Notes under the pieces: model-generated | Databases searched by the model: none | Told to the model about the DNA's origin: nothing | The model's input: only the letters and a program-made list of their open reading frames with translations | NCBI GenBank assembly: GCA_030673645.1 | Contig: DAOVIO010000089.1 | Coordinates: 1 to 16,126 of the forward strand | Reading direction: 5' to 3' | Source of the DNA: JAGLSB01 sp023135955 | GTDB lineage: Bacteria; Bacteroidota; Bacteroidia; Bacteroidales; GCA-2748055 | DNA length: 16,126 nucleotides | Shown here: positions 6,082 through 14,144 of the stretch, piece after piece | Layout of the letters: every line of letters starts with the position of its first letter | Position numbering within the stretch: the first letter of the stretch is position 1 | Position numbers and translations under genes: made by a program

Positions 6082-8346
6082 ATGAAAATATTATCAAAAG
6101 CAAAATTCTTATTATTAGCGTTAGCAATTATTAGCGTATCCTGTTCGGAGACAAAAATTGAAGAAAAAGAATCTGTCGATTATGTAAATCCTTACATGGG
6201 AAATATCAGTCATTTGTTGGTACCTACATTTCCAACAATTCATCTTCCAAATAGTTTATTGCGGGTTTGCCCGGAGCGGCGTGATTTTACTGGCGATTTG
6301 ATAAATGGTCTGCCTTTGGTTGTTACCAGTCACCGTGGAAGTTCTGCCTTTAATTTAAGTCCGTTTCAGGGAGAGGAAAAAGACATTAAACCTGTAATTA
6401 GCTATAGTTACGATCAGGAAAAGCTGACTCCATATTCCTACTCTGTATACCTCGACGAACAAGACACAGAAGTTCGTTATGCCCTGTCGCACCAGGCAGC
6501 CTTATATGAATTGGATTTTACTCAGGACGGACCTGCTTATCTGATTCTTAATTCCAGGAATGGAAGTATGAAGTGGGACGGAGAGGCTGTTTCCGGATAC
6601 CAGTCATTAGATAATAATACTCGTGTATATTTATATCTGAAAACGGAACTAACTCCGGAAAGTATTTCAGTATTGAAAGAAAATAGCCTTGTAAAAGAGA
6701 CGATTGCAAATGGCAGAAATGCTTGTGTTGTTTTAGAATTTGAAAATGGAACAAAAAATCTCATTTTACGATACGGAATTTCGTTTATAAGTGAAGATCA
6801 GGCTAAGAATAACTATATTCGGGAGGTTCGCGATCAGGATTTGAAATCTTTATGGGCAGAGGGTAGAAGGATATGGAACGAAGCTTTGGATAAACTTGAA
6901 ATCCAGGGAGGGACGGATAATGAACGCTCAGTTTTTTATACTTCACTTTACCGAACATATGAACGTCCGGTCTGCATTTCAGAAGACGGTAACTACTATA
7001 GCGCATTCGACGGAACTGTCCATAGCGATAAGGGCACCCCTTTTTATACCGATGACTGGATATGGGATTCTTACCGTGCCCATCACCCTTTAAATATACT
7101 GATTGATCCGAAGAAAGAGGAAGACATTCTACATTCCTTTGTCGAAATGTCGACTCAGATGGAAAATAATTGGTGGCCCACTTTTCCTGAAATAACAGGA
7201 GACAGTCGCCGGATGAACTCAAACCATGGAGTAGCTTCAGTAATTGATGCTTATAGTAAAGGGCTGAAGGGATTCGACCTTGAAAAGGCTTATTTGGCTT
7301 GCAAAGGCGCAATTATGGAAAAAACCTTGGCACCATGGTCGGGTATGCCAGCAGGTAAACTGGACCAGTTTTATCGTGATCACGGATACATTCCTGCCTT
7401 GAAAGTTGGTAAAATTGAAGACATTCCTGAAGTACATTCATTCGAAAAACGTCAACCGGTGGCAGTAACTCTTGGAACTTCATACGACGAATGGTGTTTG
7501 TCGCAAATTGCTATAGAATTAGGTGAAACTGATGATTATAACTATTTTATGAAATCTTCCTTCAATTACCGCAATTTGTTCAATTCAGAAACAGGATTCT
7601 TTCATCCGAAAGACAACGACGGAAAGTTTGTTGAGCCTTTCGATTATAAATTTTCAGGCGGGATGGGTGCTCGTGAATATTACGGAGAGAACAATGCCTG
7701 GGTTTATCGTTGGGACGTTCAGCACAATGTAGCTGATCTGATTTCATTGATGGGAGGAAAAGAAAACTTCATAGAGAATTTAGATGCAATGTTTTCTGAA
7801 CCACTGGGGAGAAGTAAATATGCTTTTTACGCGAAATTACCCGACCATACCGGAAATGTTGGGCAATTTTCAATGGCTAACGAACCCTCTTTGCATATAC
7901 CATATTTATATAACTATGCAGGTCAGCCCTGGAAAACACAAAAACGGATTCGCAAACTGATTAATGAGTGGTTCAGAAACGATTTAATGGGAGTTCCAGG
8001 CGATGAAGATGGTGGTGGTATGTCTGCTTTTGTTGTCTTTTCAGCAATGGGATTTTACCCGGTTACCCCTGGAATGCCTGTTTATAATATTGGGAGCCCG
8101 ATTTTTGAGAAATCAACAATCCATCTTGATAATGGAAAAGACTTTGTGATAACCGCTAAAAATGTATCATACGAAAATAAATACATTCAATCGGCAACTT
8201 TAAACGGCAAACTCATAGACAAACCATGGTTTAACCACAGTGATATGTCAGAAGGTGGTGAGTTAATTTTGGAAATGGGCTCAAAAGCCAATAAAACATG
8301 GGGAAGCCTGGTGAATGATGCACCTCCGTCGCTTAAAGTCGAATAA
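6082..8346 (+). CDS. GH92 family exo-alpha-mannosidase, lipoprotein
   Basis: A 754-residue GH92-type glycoside hydrolase. Known members are calcium-dependent inverting exo-alpha-mannosidases that trim mannose from N-glycans and mannans. A lipoprotein signal (residues 1-20, cysteine C21 after SVS) is followed by SETKIEEKE, whose acidic character fits surface export in Bacteroidota. The N-terminal beta-sandwich starts at VDYVNPYMG (32-40), and the (alpha/alpha)6 barrel includes TDDWIWDSYRAHHPL (323-337). Two family hallmarks are clear. MANEPSLHIPYLYNYAGQPW (598-617) carries E601, the expected general acid. GVPGDEDGGGMSAFVVFSAM (637-656) carries D641/D643, aligned with the catalytic-base aspartates. 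The N-terminal LLVPTFPTIHLPNSLLRVCP and the GGGMSAF form differ from the common GHTFPGA and CGQMSAW forms, suggesting a distinct subgroup and perhaps another linkage preference. It is a single-gene transcription unit by its terminator. Confidence 0.93.
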   Translation: MKILSKAKFLLLALAIISVSCSETKIEEKESVDYVNPYMGNISHLLVPTFPTIHLPNSLLRVCPERRDFTGDLINGLPLVVTSHRGSSAFNLSPFQGEEKDIKPVISYSYDQEKLTPYSYSVYLDEQDTEVRYALSHQAALYELDFTQDGPAYLILNSRNGSMKWDGEAVSGYQSLDNNTRVYLYLKTELTPESISVLKENSLVKETIANGRNACVVLEFENGTKNLILRYGISFISEDQAKNNYIREVRDQDLKSLWAEGRRIWNEALDKLEIQGGTDNERSVFYTSLYRTYERPVCISEDGNYYSAFDGTVHSDKGTPFYTDDWIWDSYRAHHPLNILIDPKKEEDILHSFVEMSTQMENNWWPTFPEITGDSRRMNSNHGVASVIDAYSKGLKGFDLEKAYLACKGAIMEKTLAPWSGMPAGKLDQFYRDHGYIPALKVGKIEDIPEVHSFEKRQPVAVTLGTSYDEWCLSQIAIELGETDDYNYFMKSSFNYRNLFNSETGFFHPKDNDGKFVEPFDYKFSGGMGAREYYGENNAWVYRWDVQHNVADLISLMGGKENFIENLDAMFSEPLGRSKYAFYAKLPDHTGNVGQFSMANEPSLHIPYLYNYAGQPWKTQKRIRKLINEWFRNDLMGVPGDEDGGGMSAFVVFSAMGFYPVTPGMPVYNIGSPIFEKSTIHLDNGKDFVITAKNVSYENKYIQSATLNGKLIDKPWFNHSDMSEGGELILEMGSKANKTWGSLVNDAPPSLKVE

Positions 8347-8374
8347 TTTGCCGAAGCTTATATTGATATACATT

Positions 8375-8407
8375 AAACCGGAGTTTATAGGCTCCGGTTT
8401 TATTTTG
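8375..8407 (+). terminator. Intrinsic terminator after the GH92 gene
   Basis: AAACCGGAG (8375-8383) pairs perfectly with CTCCGGTTT (8392-8400) across an 8-nt loop and runs into TTTTATTTTG. It lies 29 bp after the stop codon of the GH92 gene. Stem quality and the U-rich tail make this a strong call and separate the GH92 unit from the SusC/SusD unit. Confidence 0.85.
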
Positions 8408-8443
8408 TTATAAAAGTTACTGGTTGCTCTTGTTTTCCAAAAA

Positions 8444-8614
8444 AGACGAGATTGCTTCGCCTCCTCCGTCGTCTCGCAAAAACGAAACGCACTCGGGAGT
8501 GGGGGATAAATAAGTTGGCGGCAAAGCCGCCAACTTATTTATCCCACCTTGATTACAAAGCTACGTCATTGCGATGAAACCCGAGGCACGAGGGTGACTG
8601 AAGCAATCTCGTCT
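8444..8614. repeat. 171-bp fold-back (MITE-like) repeat element with perfect 15-bp terminal inverted repeats
   Basis: AGACGAGATTGCTTC (8444-8458) is the exact reverse complement of GAAGCAATCTCGTCT (8600-8614). The arms resemble the widespread intergenic repeat beginning GTCATTGCGA and ending GAAGCAATCTCGTC: the right arm reads cgtcattgcgatgaaa from 8564, and the left arm is a diverged copy in opposite orientation. Between the arms sits a second perfect inverted repeat, listed separately. There is no open reading frame, so if mobile it would need a transposase elsewhere in the genome. No target-site duplication is obvious next to the ends. Confidence 0.75.
8503..8545. repeat. Perfect 20-bp hairpin with 3-nt loop
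   Basis: gggataaataagttggcggc (8503-8522) and its exact reverse complement (8526-8545) flank the loop AAA. The inner GTTGGCGGC/GCCGCCAAC part resembles REP-type palindromes. It could form a very stable cruciform or RNA hairpin. There is no T-run after it, so terminator function is not indicated on either strand. It forms the core of the fold-back element. Confidence 0.9.
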
Positions 8615-8883
8615 CACCTTCAGCAAGGCTAGATCATTACGTGAACGATTGATGCTATTTTATCTTTTCTGACTTAATAAGGATGATTCTGTGAAAATAG
8701 CTCGATTTAGCTGGTTATTCGAGACCCTGGTTAGAAGCTCCTTTCTTAATTACACCAGAAAACCCTCTTTTATGTCTATGATTCTGGCTGCTTATTCTTT
8801 TGGGCCATTTTTGTAAGCACCCACTATAAATAAAAATGTGATAGGCATTTTACGGCAAATAAATTCTCAAAATACGGATTTAA
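8615..8883. other. Non-coding stretch with no recognisable feature
   Basis: This part of the gap between the fold-back element and the SusC control region has no open reading frame with a plausible start, no clear repeat and no RNA gene that I can see. The only in-frame start examined, on the minus strand near 8807, gives a ten-residue peptide and is not supported. Confidence 0.5.
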
Positions 8884-8903
8884 TAACGGTTATGTAACGG
8901 TTA
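8884..8903 (+). promoter_or_regulatory. Double palindromic operator-like site upstream of susC
   Basis: TAACGGTTA occurs twice, at 8884-8892 and 8895-8903, with starts 11 bp apart, about one DNA helical turn. Each copy is itself a palindrome (TAAC, central G, GTTA), so four half-sites lie on the same face of the helix. The site ends 5 bp before the candidate -33 element, the usual place for an activator to contact RNA polymerase. No regulator gene is in the window, so the protein that binds is unknown. Confidence 0.55.
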
Positions 8904-8908
8904 AATAG

Positions 8909-8939
8909 TTGACTTTCGCTGATTTTTTCATAAATTGTG
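8909..8939 (+). promoter_or_regulatory. Candidate promoter of the SusC/SusD operon
   Basis: TTG at 8909-8911 is followed after exactly 19 bp by TAAATTGTG at 8931. This matches the spacing of Bacteroidota promoters (TTG, about 19 bp, TAnnTTTG), but the -7 element is imperfect. A competing -7 element, TATGTTTT at 8948, has a better sequence but only TTT at the matching -33 position. Either gives an untranslated leader of roughly 160-175 nt before the ATG at 9118. Confidence 0.4.
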
Positions 8940-9117
8940 TTGCAGAATATGTTTTTCATGTGAGATAGAGGATAATTTTAGTTGAACTAAAAAAATAGAT
9001 TGGCGAGATAAGCACAAGTTTAATTTAAGCAGGATACTTATTAAATTAATGATTATCAATAATATACATTCTAAATCAAAACTATCTAAATTTTATTTAA
9101 ACTAACGTACTAAAATT

Positions 9118-12100
9118 ATGAAAAAACTATTAATGATTCTGCTCTTTTCGGCATTTGCATTAGTGTTGGTATTTGCTCAAGGAGTTACGATTTCTGGAAC
9201 AATTACTGATGAAAATGGGGATCCTCTTCCCGGAGCAACAGTACAAGTAAAAGAGACCTTTCAAGGAGCTATTGCTGACCTTGACGGGAACTATTCGTTG
9301 GAAGTGAATAACACTAGTGATATCCTGGTATTTTCGTCTATTGGCTATTCAACAGTGGAAATTCCTGTTCTGGACAAAACTACAATAGATGTTTCCCTTG
9401 AGGTAGAATTACTGGGGCTGGACGAAGTTGTAGTAGTAGGTTACGGTGTACAGAAAAAAAGTGATGTTACCGGAGCCGTTGCATCATTATCCAGAGAAAG
9501 ACTTGAAATGACGCCAAATTTGAGTATTGCCCAGGCTATTCAGGGTTCCATTCCCGGAGTTATGATACATACCAACAGTGCGGGCACCAACCCTGATCAA
9601 GCTATCATGGTAAGGGGACGCAACTCGATTACTGCTGACAATGATCCATTGATTGTTGTTGACGGTGTACCTTATGGAGGTAGTCTATCTGATATTAATC
9701 CCAATGATGTTGAGTCAATTGAAGTTCTAAAAGATGCTTCGTCTGCTGCAATTTATGGATCCAGGGGAGCAAATGGGGTTATTCTTGTAACTACAAAGCA
9801 GGGAGAAGTTGGCAAAATTACTATAAACTACGACCTGAAAACTTCAATACAACAAATTACCAAGGTAGCTGATTATCTGACACCTGATGAATATTTCGAT
9901 TATAAAATTGAACGGAATGAACAAAGGATGACAGATAGTGAACGGGAGGTTCATGCTAATGGCACCGGAGTCGATTGGATTGATCTTGGTTCGAGACAGG
10001 GCCAAAGGAAGGAACATAATCTCTCAATTTCAGGTGGATCCGAGAGAACAAAATTTTATATTGGGGGAGGTTTGGCGGATATTCAAGGTGTTGCTCTAAA
10101 TGACGACTATATGCGTCTTTCAAACAGAATAAATATTGAAACAAAAATTACCGACTGGTTAACAATGGGCACACGTACTAATTTGTCCTATGAAGATGAA
10201 AGTGGAACGGAGGCGGATTTTGAGGATTGTCTTGAAAAGAACCCTCTTACTACAGCATACGATGAGAATGGTCAATTAACAGTCTGGCCCTGGCCGGAAC
10301 AATTGGTTGTCAGCAACGCTCTTCAAGAAACACTCTATGATGACAAAGATCTGTCCTACCAGATGGTGTCTAACAATTATGCTTTAATTAGCGTTCCTTA
10401 TGTTGAAGGTTTAACTTACAGGCTCAATACCGGTATTAGAATGAGAACTTCCGACAAGGCACAATACAGGGGAACAGATACCGAGTCCGGACTACCAGCG
10501 GGAAAGGCAGATTTATCCAGCAGCCTTAGCACCAACACTGTTATAGAGAATATCGTTAATTATAACAGAGAATTTGGGAACCATTCTATTTTTGTCACCG
10601 CGGTATATGGCTATGAAGGAAGTAAGTCCACTGGATTTGAATTAGACGGTGAAGTATTTCCAAATGATTTTCTTTCATACCATTCAATTGCATCAGCTGT
10701 GATTAAAGAGCCCTCAACTTCTTTTAGAGAAACAAGTCTTATTTCTCAGATGGCCAGGTTGAATTATTCTTATTCCAGCCGGTATCTTTTAACAATGACG
10801 GTAAGAAGGGATGGTTTTTCAGGATTTGGAGCCGGTAACAAATGGGGCGTTTTCCCTTCTGTTGCGGTGGGCTGGAATCTAGCTAACGAAGATTTCTTTC
10901 CATTAAAAGATATGGTCAACGAGTTGAAGCTGAGAGCCTCCATGGGAACAAATGGGAACCAGGCTATCGGAGCTTATGAATCCATCTCCAGATTAGTTCC
11001 AGCTAATATAGCTTCCGGTCCGTCAACTAGAATAGGATATAAACCCGCTGAGTTAGGAAACGCTGAACTTGGATGGGAATCCTCGCGCACAATAAATCTT
11101 GGAATGGACATAGGAATACTTAAAAACCGGATTACCGCTAATGTTAACTATTACCTTACCAATACATTTGATTTGCTACTGGACAGGTCAATTTCTTCTG
11201 TCCATGGTGTTACCCCTGTTACCCACCTCGACGCCACAGGCCTTGGCTATGGCAAAGGTTGGAGACAGACGGCAATTACCGAGAACATCGGCGAAACCCA
11301 GAACACGGGTGTTGAACTGTTCATTAATTCAAGAAACATTGTTGGAAGTAAATTCTCGTGGTCCACAACCGCTAATTTTTCCTTTAACAAGAATGAGATC
11401 ATTTCACTATATGGTTTGCTTGATGATGAAGGAGTTGAAGTTGATGATTATGCCAATAATTGGTTCATTGGTCATCCAATACGGCTTAATTTTGATTATG
11501 TATGGGATGGTGTCTGGCAGGAGGATGAAATTGATACGGCTCCAGAAACAAGAAAAGCAAAAGCCGGATATTTGAAACTTAAGGATGGTAACGGAGATGG
11601 AGTCGTTGACGCTGATGACAGGGAAATAATAGGCCAGCATGATCCAAAAATAATGGCGGGATTAAACAACACGTTCTCTTACGGTAATTTCAAACTGAAC
11701 ATCTTCATTCATGGAGTATGGGGTGCAACAGTACGGGATCAACAGATGTCCGGTATGGGAAATGAAATAAGGTATAATACTATTATGAAGAACTGGTGGA
11801 CTCCTGAAAACCCTACAAATGACTGGCCTATGAATTTTCAAAATTCACATTCGGATAACGGGCACTCAGGACATATTTATGCAGATCCAAGTTTTATCCG
11901 GGTTAAGGATGTCTCCCTGTCATACGATTTACCAAAGAGTCTGATTGGGAAAATCGGTCTCAACAGCCTAAGGTTTTATGTAACCGGACGCAATCTGTTT
12001 ACTTTTACGAAATGGCCGGGAATGGATCCGGAATTAATTATAGATAGCGATGATCCTTCGGATGATGATATCCAGCTGGAAATTCCAATGATAAAGGAAT

Positions 12101-12129
12101 TTGTTTTTGGTTTCAATATTGAATTTTAA
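9118..12129 (+). CDS. SusC/RagA-type TonB-linked outer-membrane receptor
   Basis: A 1003-residue outer-membrane transporter that imports oligosaccharides captured by its SusD partner, powered by TonB. Residues 1-20 are a signal peptide (cleavage FA-Q). Residues about 23-95 are the carboxypeptidase-regulatory-like domain typical of SusC proteins (ISGTITDENGDPLPGATVQV). LDEVVVVGYGVQKKSDVTGA (101-120) is the TonB-box/SusC motif. The plug domain follows, with GSIPGVMI, MVRGRNSI, PLIVVDGVP and LKDASSAAIYGSRGANGVIL (204-223). The barrel occupies the rest, including the family's DGNGDGVVDADDREIIGQHD near residues 823-842 and TGRNLFTFTKWPGMDPEL near the end, finishing in an aromatic residue (FNIEF) as outer-membrane barrels do. 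The length is normal for the family. It is followed 39 bp later by the SusD gene. The start is fixed by the signal peptide. Confidence 0.97.
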   Translation: MKKLLMILLFSAFALVLVFAQGVTISGTITDENGDPLPGATVQVKETFQGAIADLDGNYSLEVNNTSDILVFSSIGYSTVEIPVLDKTTIDVSLEVELLGLDEVVVVGYGVQKKSDVTGAVASLSRERLEMTPNLSIAQAIQGSIPGVMIHTNSAGTNPDQAIMVRGRNSITADNDPLIVVDGVPYGGSLSDINPNDVESIEVLKDASSAAIYGSRGANGVILVTTKQGEVGKITINYDLKTSIQQITKVADYLTPDEYFDYKIERNEQRMTDSEREVHANGTGVDWIDLGSRQGQRKEHNLSISGGSERTKFYIGGGLADIQGVALNDDYMRLSNRINIETKITDWLTMGTRTNLSYEDESGTEADFEDCLEKNPLTTAYDENGQLTVWPWPEQLVVSNALQETLYDDKDLSYQMVSNNYALISVPYVEGLTYRLNTGIRMRTSDKAQYRGTDTESGLPAGKADLSSSLSTNTVIENIVNYNREFGNHSIFVTAVYGYEGSKSTGFELDGEVFPNDFLSYHSIASAVIKEPSTSFRETSLISQMARLNYSYSSRYLLTMTVRRDGFSGFGAGNKWGVFPSVAVGWNLANEDFFPLKDMVNELKLRASMGTNGNQAIGAYESISRLVPANIASGPSTRIGYKPAELGNAELGWESSRTINLGMDIGILKNRITANVNYYLTNTFDLLLDRSISSVHGVTPVTHLDATGLGYGKGWRQTAITENIGETQNTGVELFINSRNIVGSKFSWSTTANFSFNKNEIISLYGLLDDEGVEVDDYANNWFIGHPIRLNFDYVWDGVWQEDEIDTAPETRKAKAGYLKLKDGNGDGVVDADDREIIGQHDPKIMAGLNNTFSYGNFKLNIFIHGVWGATVRDQQMSGMGNEIRYNTIMKNWWTPENPTNDWPMNFQNSHSDNGHSGHIYADPSFIRVKDVSLSYDLPKSLIGKIGLNSLRFYVTGRNLFTFTKWPGMDPELIIDSDDPSDDDIQLEIPMIKEFVFGFNIEF

Positions 12130-12168
12130 ATTAACAAAATAAGTTAAAAAAACATAAAACTAAATAGT

Positions 12169-13830
12169 ATGAAAACATTTAAAATTTTAACAGTCGCACT
12201 GACTTTTTTTGTGCTGATTGGTTGTTCAGAAGAATTTCTTGAAGAAGCTCCACCGCATCTTTTCTCCAGCGAAACACTACTTCAAAACTATGATGGCTTT
12301 GAGGCCGCCTTGAATGGCCTTTATGCTATTGCCAGGCATGCAAGATGGCAGTCCGAAAAAATTGAGAATGCAATAAACGGAGTAGATAATTTTTGCAGCA
12401 ATAGAGGCCGTAGTGATATATATTATCTCTGGGAATCTACAAATAGCCCTGATGATGATGATTTAGCAGAGATATGGGCATGGCTGTATGAAATTATTTA
12501 TTCAGCAAATAATATCATCACCTTCGCAGAGAATGATGGCATTGACTGGAAGGCTGCTGATCCTGAGGCGACCAAGAACAGGATAGTAGCTGAAGCCACA
12601 GCTCTGCGTGCATGGGCTTACAGGCGCCTGGCATACTCATGGGGCGATGTTCCGCTTAGTACTAGTTTAATAACCACAATTGTAACCGACTGGGAGCGCG
12701 CTCCTGTGGCTGAAGTCAGGGCACAAATAATAAAAGATTTTAAGTGGGCACAGCAGTATGTCCCCGTTGAAGGTTCCGAGCAAGGCAGGATAACAAAAGG
12801 TGCTGTTCAGACTTTCCTTGCAGAGACCTATCTTACTGTAAATAAACCTGACAGTGCGCTTTACTGGGCCGACCAGGTAATCAGCAATGATGCTTACAAG
12901 CTTGTTACAGAAAGGTATGGAGTGTTTATGGACGATCCGGAAGGTAGTGCCTTTGGGGACATGTTTAAGCATTTACCGGATGGGACGGGAAATCAGAACC
13001 GTGAGGATGGCAACACTGAAGCGCTGTGGGTTTTCCAGTTTAATTTATATGATATTGACGGCCGGGGTCATGAGATGAGTCGTGCGGTAACCGGAGAGTA
13101 CAATAGTATCTCTCCAAAAGGTATGATACAATTTACCTATGCCCGGGGTGGCAGGGGCAAGTCCTATTTTACCCCTACAAGATGGGGGATAATAACCAAT
13201 TATGATGATGATCAGAATGACGACAGAGCACAGAACTATATAAATAGGAGATACTTTATTCTCAAGAATGAAGAGGATAATACACCCGGAAACGGTGCTG
13301 ATATATTGCCGGCTGATGGTTCACTTGCATATGGTGATACCATTTGGTTGGATTGGTCAGAAGAAAATCAACCAACTGCTTTGCATACCGATGTGCCGAA
13401 TTGGCCATTTTCCAGGAAGGGTGAGGGAACTGATCCGGACGATATGGGTGCGGATTTTGGCTGGTCAGATCAGATTTATCTAAGGCTTGCAGATACCTAT
13501 CTTCTTAAAGCTGAAGCACAATTCAAAATGGGTGACGCCGGTGCTGCTGCTACTACCATTAATATTATAAGGGAAAGGTCAAACGCAATACCAATCACCG
13601 GTGCGGATGTAACCCTCGATTATATACTGGATGAGAGGTCCCGTGAACTGATCCTAGAAGAAGAACGCAGATATACCCTGTTAAGAACAGGCAAGTGGCT
13701 GGAACGGACAGCAAAGTATAATTTCTATGGTGGAGAATTGATCCAACCAAGAGACACGCTTTTCCCTGTTCCACAAACTGTGATTGATGCTAACCTTACC
13801 CTGGATATGCCTCAAAATCCTGGTTGGTGA
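12169..13830 (+). CDS. SusD/RagB-type surface glycan-binding lipoprotein
   Basis: A 553-residue lipoprotein that sits as a lid over the SusC barrel and binds the glycan. The signal peptide ends in the lipobox LIGC (C19), followed by SEEFLEE, the acidic surface-export signal of Bacteroidota lipoproteins. SusD-type features run through the length: ALNGLYAIARHARW near 46-59, the TPR-like helices with EATALRAWAYRRLAYSWGDV (141-160), IYLRLADTYLLKAEAQFKMG near 436-455 leading to INIIRERS, then LDEREL-like LDERSRELILEEERRYTLLR near 489-508, and a C-terminal NPGW. It is cotranscribed with the upstream receptor (39-bp gap, same strand). Glycan specificity cannot be inferred from sequence by eye because SusD ligand loops are highly variable. 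Confidence 0.96.
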   Translation: MKTFKILTVALTFFVLIGCSEEFLEEAPPHLFSSETLLQNYDGFEAALNGLYAIARHARWQSEKIENAINGVDNFCSNRGRSDIYYLWESTNSPDDDDLAEIWAWLYEIIYSANNIITFAENDGIDWKAADPEATKNRIVAEATALRAWAYRRLAYSWGDVPLSTSLITTIVTDWERAPVAEVRAQIIKDFKWAQQYVPVEGSEQGRITKGAVQTFLAETYLTVNKPDSALYWADQVISNDAYKLVTERYGVFMDDPEGSAFGDMFKHLPDGTGNQNREDGNTEALWVFQFNLYDIDGRGHEMSRAVTGEYNSISPKGMIQFTYARGGRGKSYFTPTRWGIITNYDDDQNDDRAQNYINRRYFILKNEEDNTPGNGADILPADGSLAYGDTIWLDWSEENQPTALHTDVPNWPFSRKGEGTDPDDMGADFGWSDQIYLRLADTYLLKAEAQFKMGDAGAAATTINIIRERSNAIPITGADVTLDYILDERSRELILEEERRYTLLRTGKWLERTAKYNFYGGELIQPRDTLFPVPQTVIDANLTLDMPQNPGW

Positions 13831-13838
13831 TACAATAA

Positions 13839-13873
13839 TTAGCCACTTTTAGAAATAAAATAATTGTGGCTAA
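13839..13873 (+). terminator. Possible weak terminator hairpin after the SusD gene
   Basis: TTAGCCAC (13839-13846) and GTGGCTAA (13866-13873) form a perfect 8-bp stem around a 19-nt AT-rich loop, 8 bp after the stop codon of the SusD gene. The sequence that follows is AT-rich but lacks a clean T-run, so termination efficiency is doubtful. Confidence 0.4.
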
Positions 13874-13901
13874 GAAATTATTATTTAAATAAATGAATGC
13901 T

Positions 13902-13931
13902 AATCTGCCTCTCTGTTTAGGGAGGCAGATT
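13902..13931. repeat. Second hairpin downstream of SusD
   Basis: AATCTGCCTC (13902-13911) pairs perfectly with GAGGCAGATT (13922-13931) across a 10-nt loop. It lies 71 bp after the SusD stop. It could act as a second transcription stop or mRNA-stabilising hairpin, or be part of the adjacent repeat element. Only a short T-run follows. Confidence 0.5.
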
Positions 13932-13984
13932 TGAATTGGGGGTATGCCTTCCTGATATTCAAAAATAGGGAATTACGAATGTCG

Positions 13985-14110
13985 TATGCCCCCCTCCTCC
14001 CGATGTACATCGGACCCCCCCTAAAAGGGGGAGGCAAGAGTTTTTAGGAAGTTATAAAAAAGCAACAAACAATTCCCGCCTTGTTAGGGGAGGGGTAGTG
14101 AGGGGTAACG
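13985..14110. repeat. C/G-tract palindromic intergenic repeat
   Basis: A cytosine-rich run leads into the perfect 14-bp palindrome CCGATGTACATCGG (14000-14013), then CCCCC, a short A-rich loop and GGGGG-AGGC (about 14015-14036), and a further segment reading cccgccttgttagggg followed by aggggtagtgaggggtaacg (about 14075-14110). The base composition is unlike the AT-rich genes beside it. Repeats of this general make-up are common between genes in environmental Bacteroidota. With the hairpins just upstream it fills the 314-bp gap before the phosphoesterase gene; no gene is seen in the gap. Confidence 0.6.
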
Positions 14111-14144
14111 AATAATAACTTATAACAGATAAAATCAAAAACCC

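Noticed and set aside
6803..7437. Minus-strand open frames of up to 169 residues inside the GH92 gene
   Set aside because: They are antisense shadows of a clearly conserved GH92 sequence and show no plausible start context or domain.
8761..8840. Possible transposase remnant on the minus strand
   Set aside because: The only start gives ten residues before a stop and no recognisable transposase motif is visible in any frame.
9048..9060. Fur-box-like TGATTATCA before susC
   Set aside because: The palindrome is only 9 bp in AT-rich DNA and does not extend outward, so chance is a sufficient explanation.
11141..11575. Plus-strand open frame of 144 residues within susC
   Set aside because: It is in another frame of the well-conserved SusC barrel region and has low-complexity hydrophobic composition.
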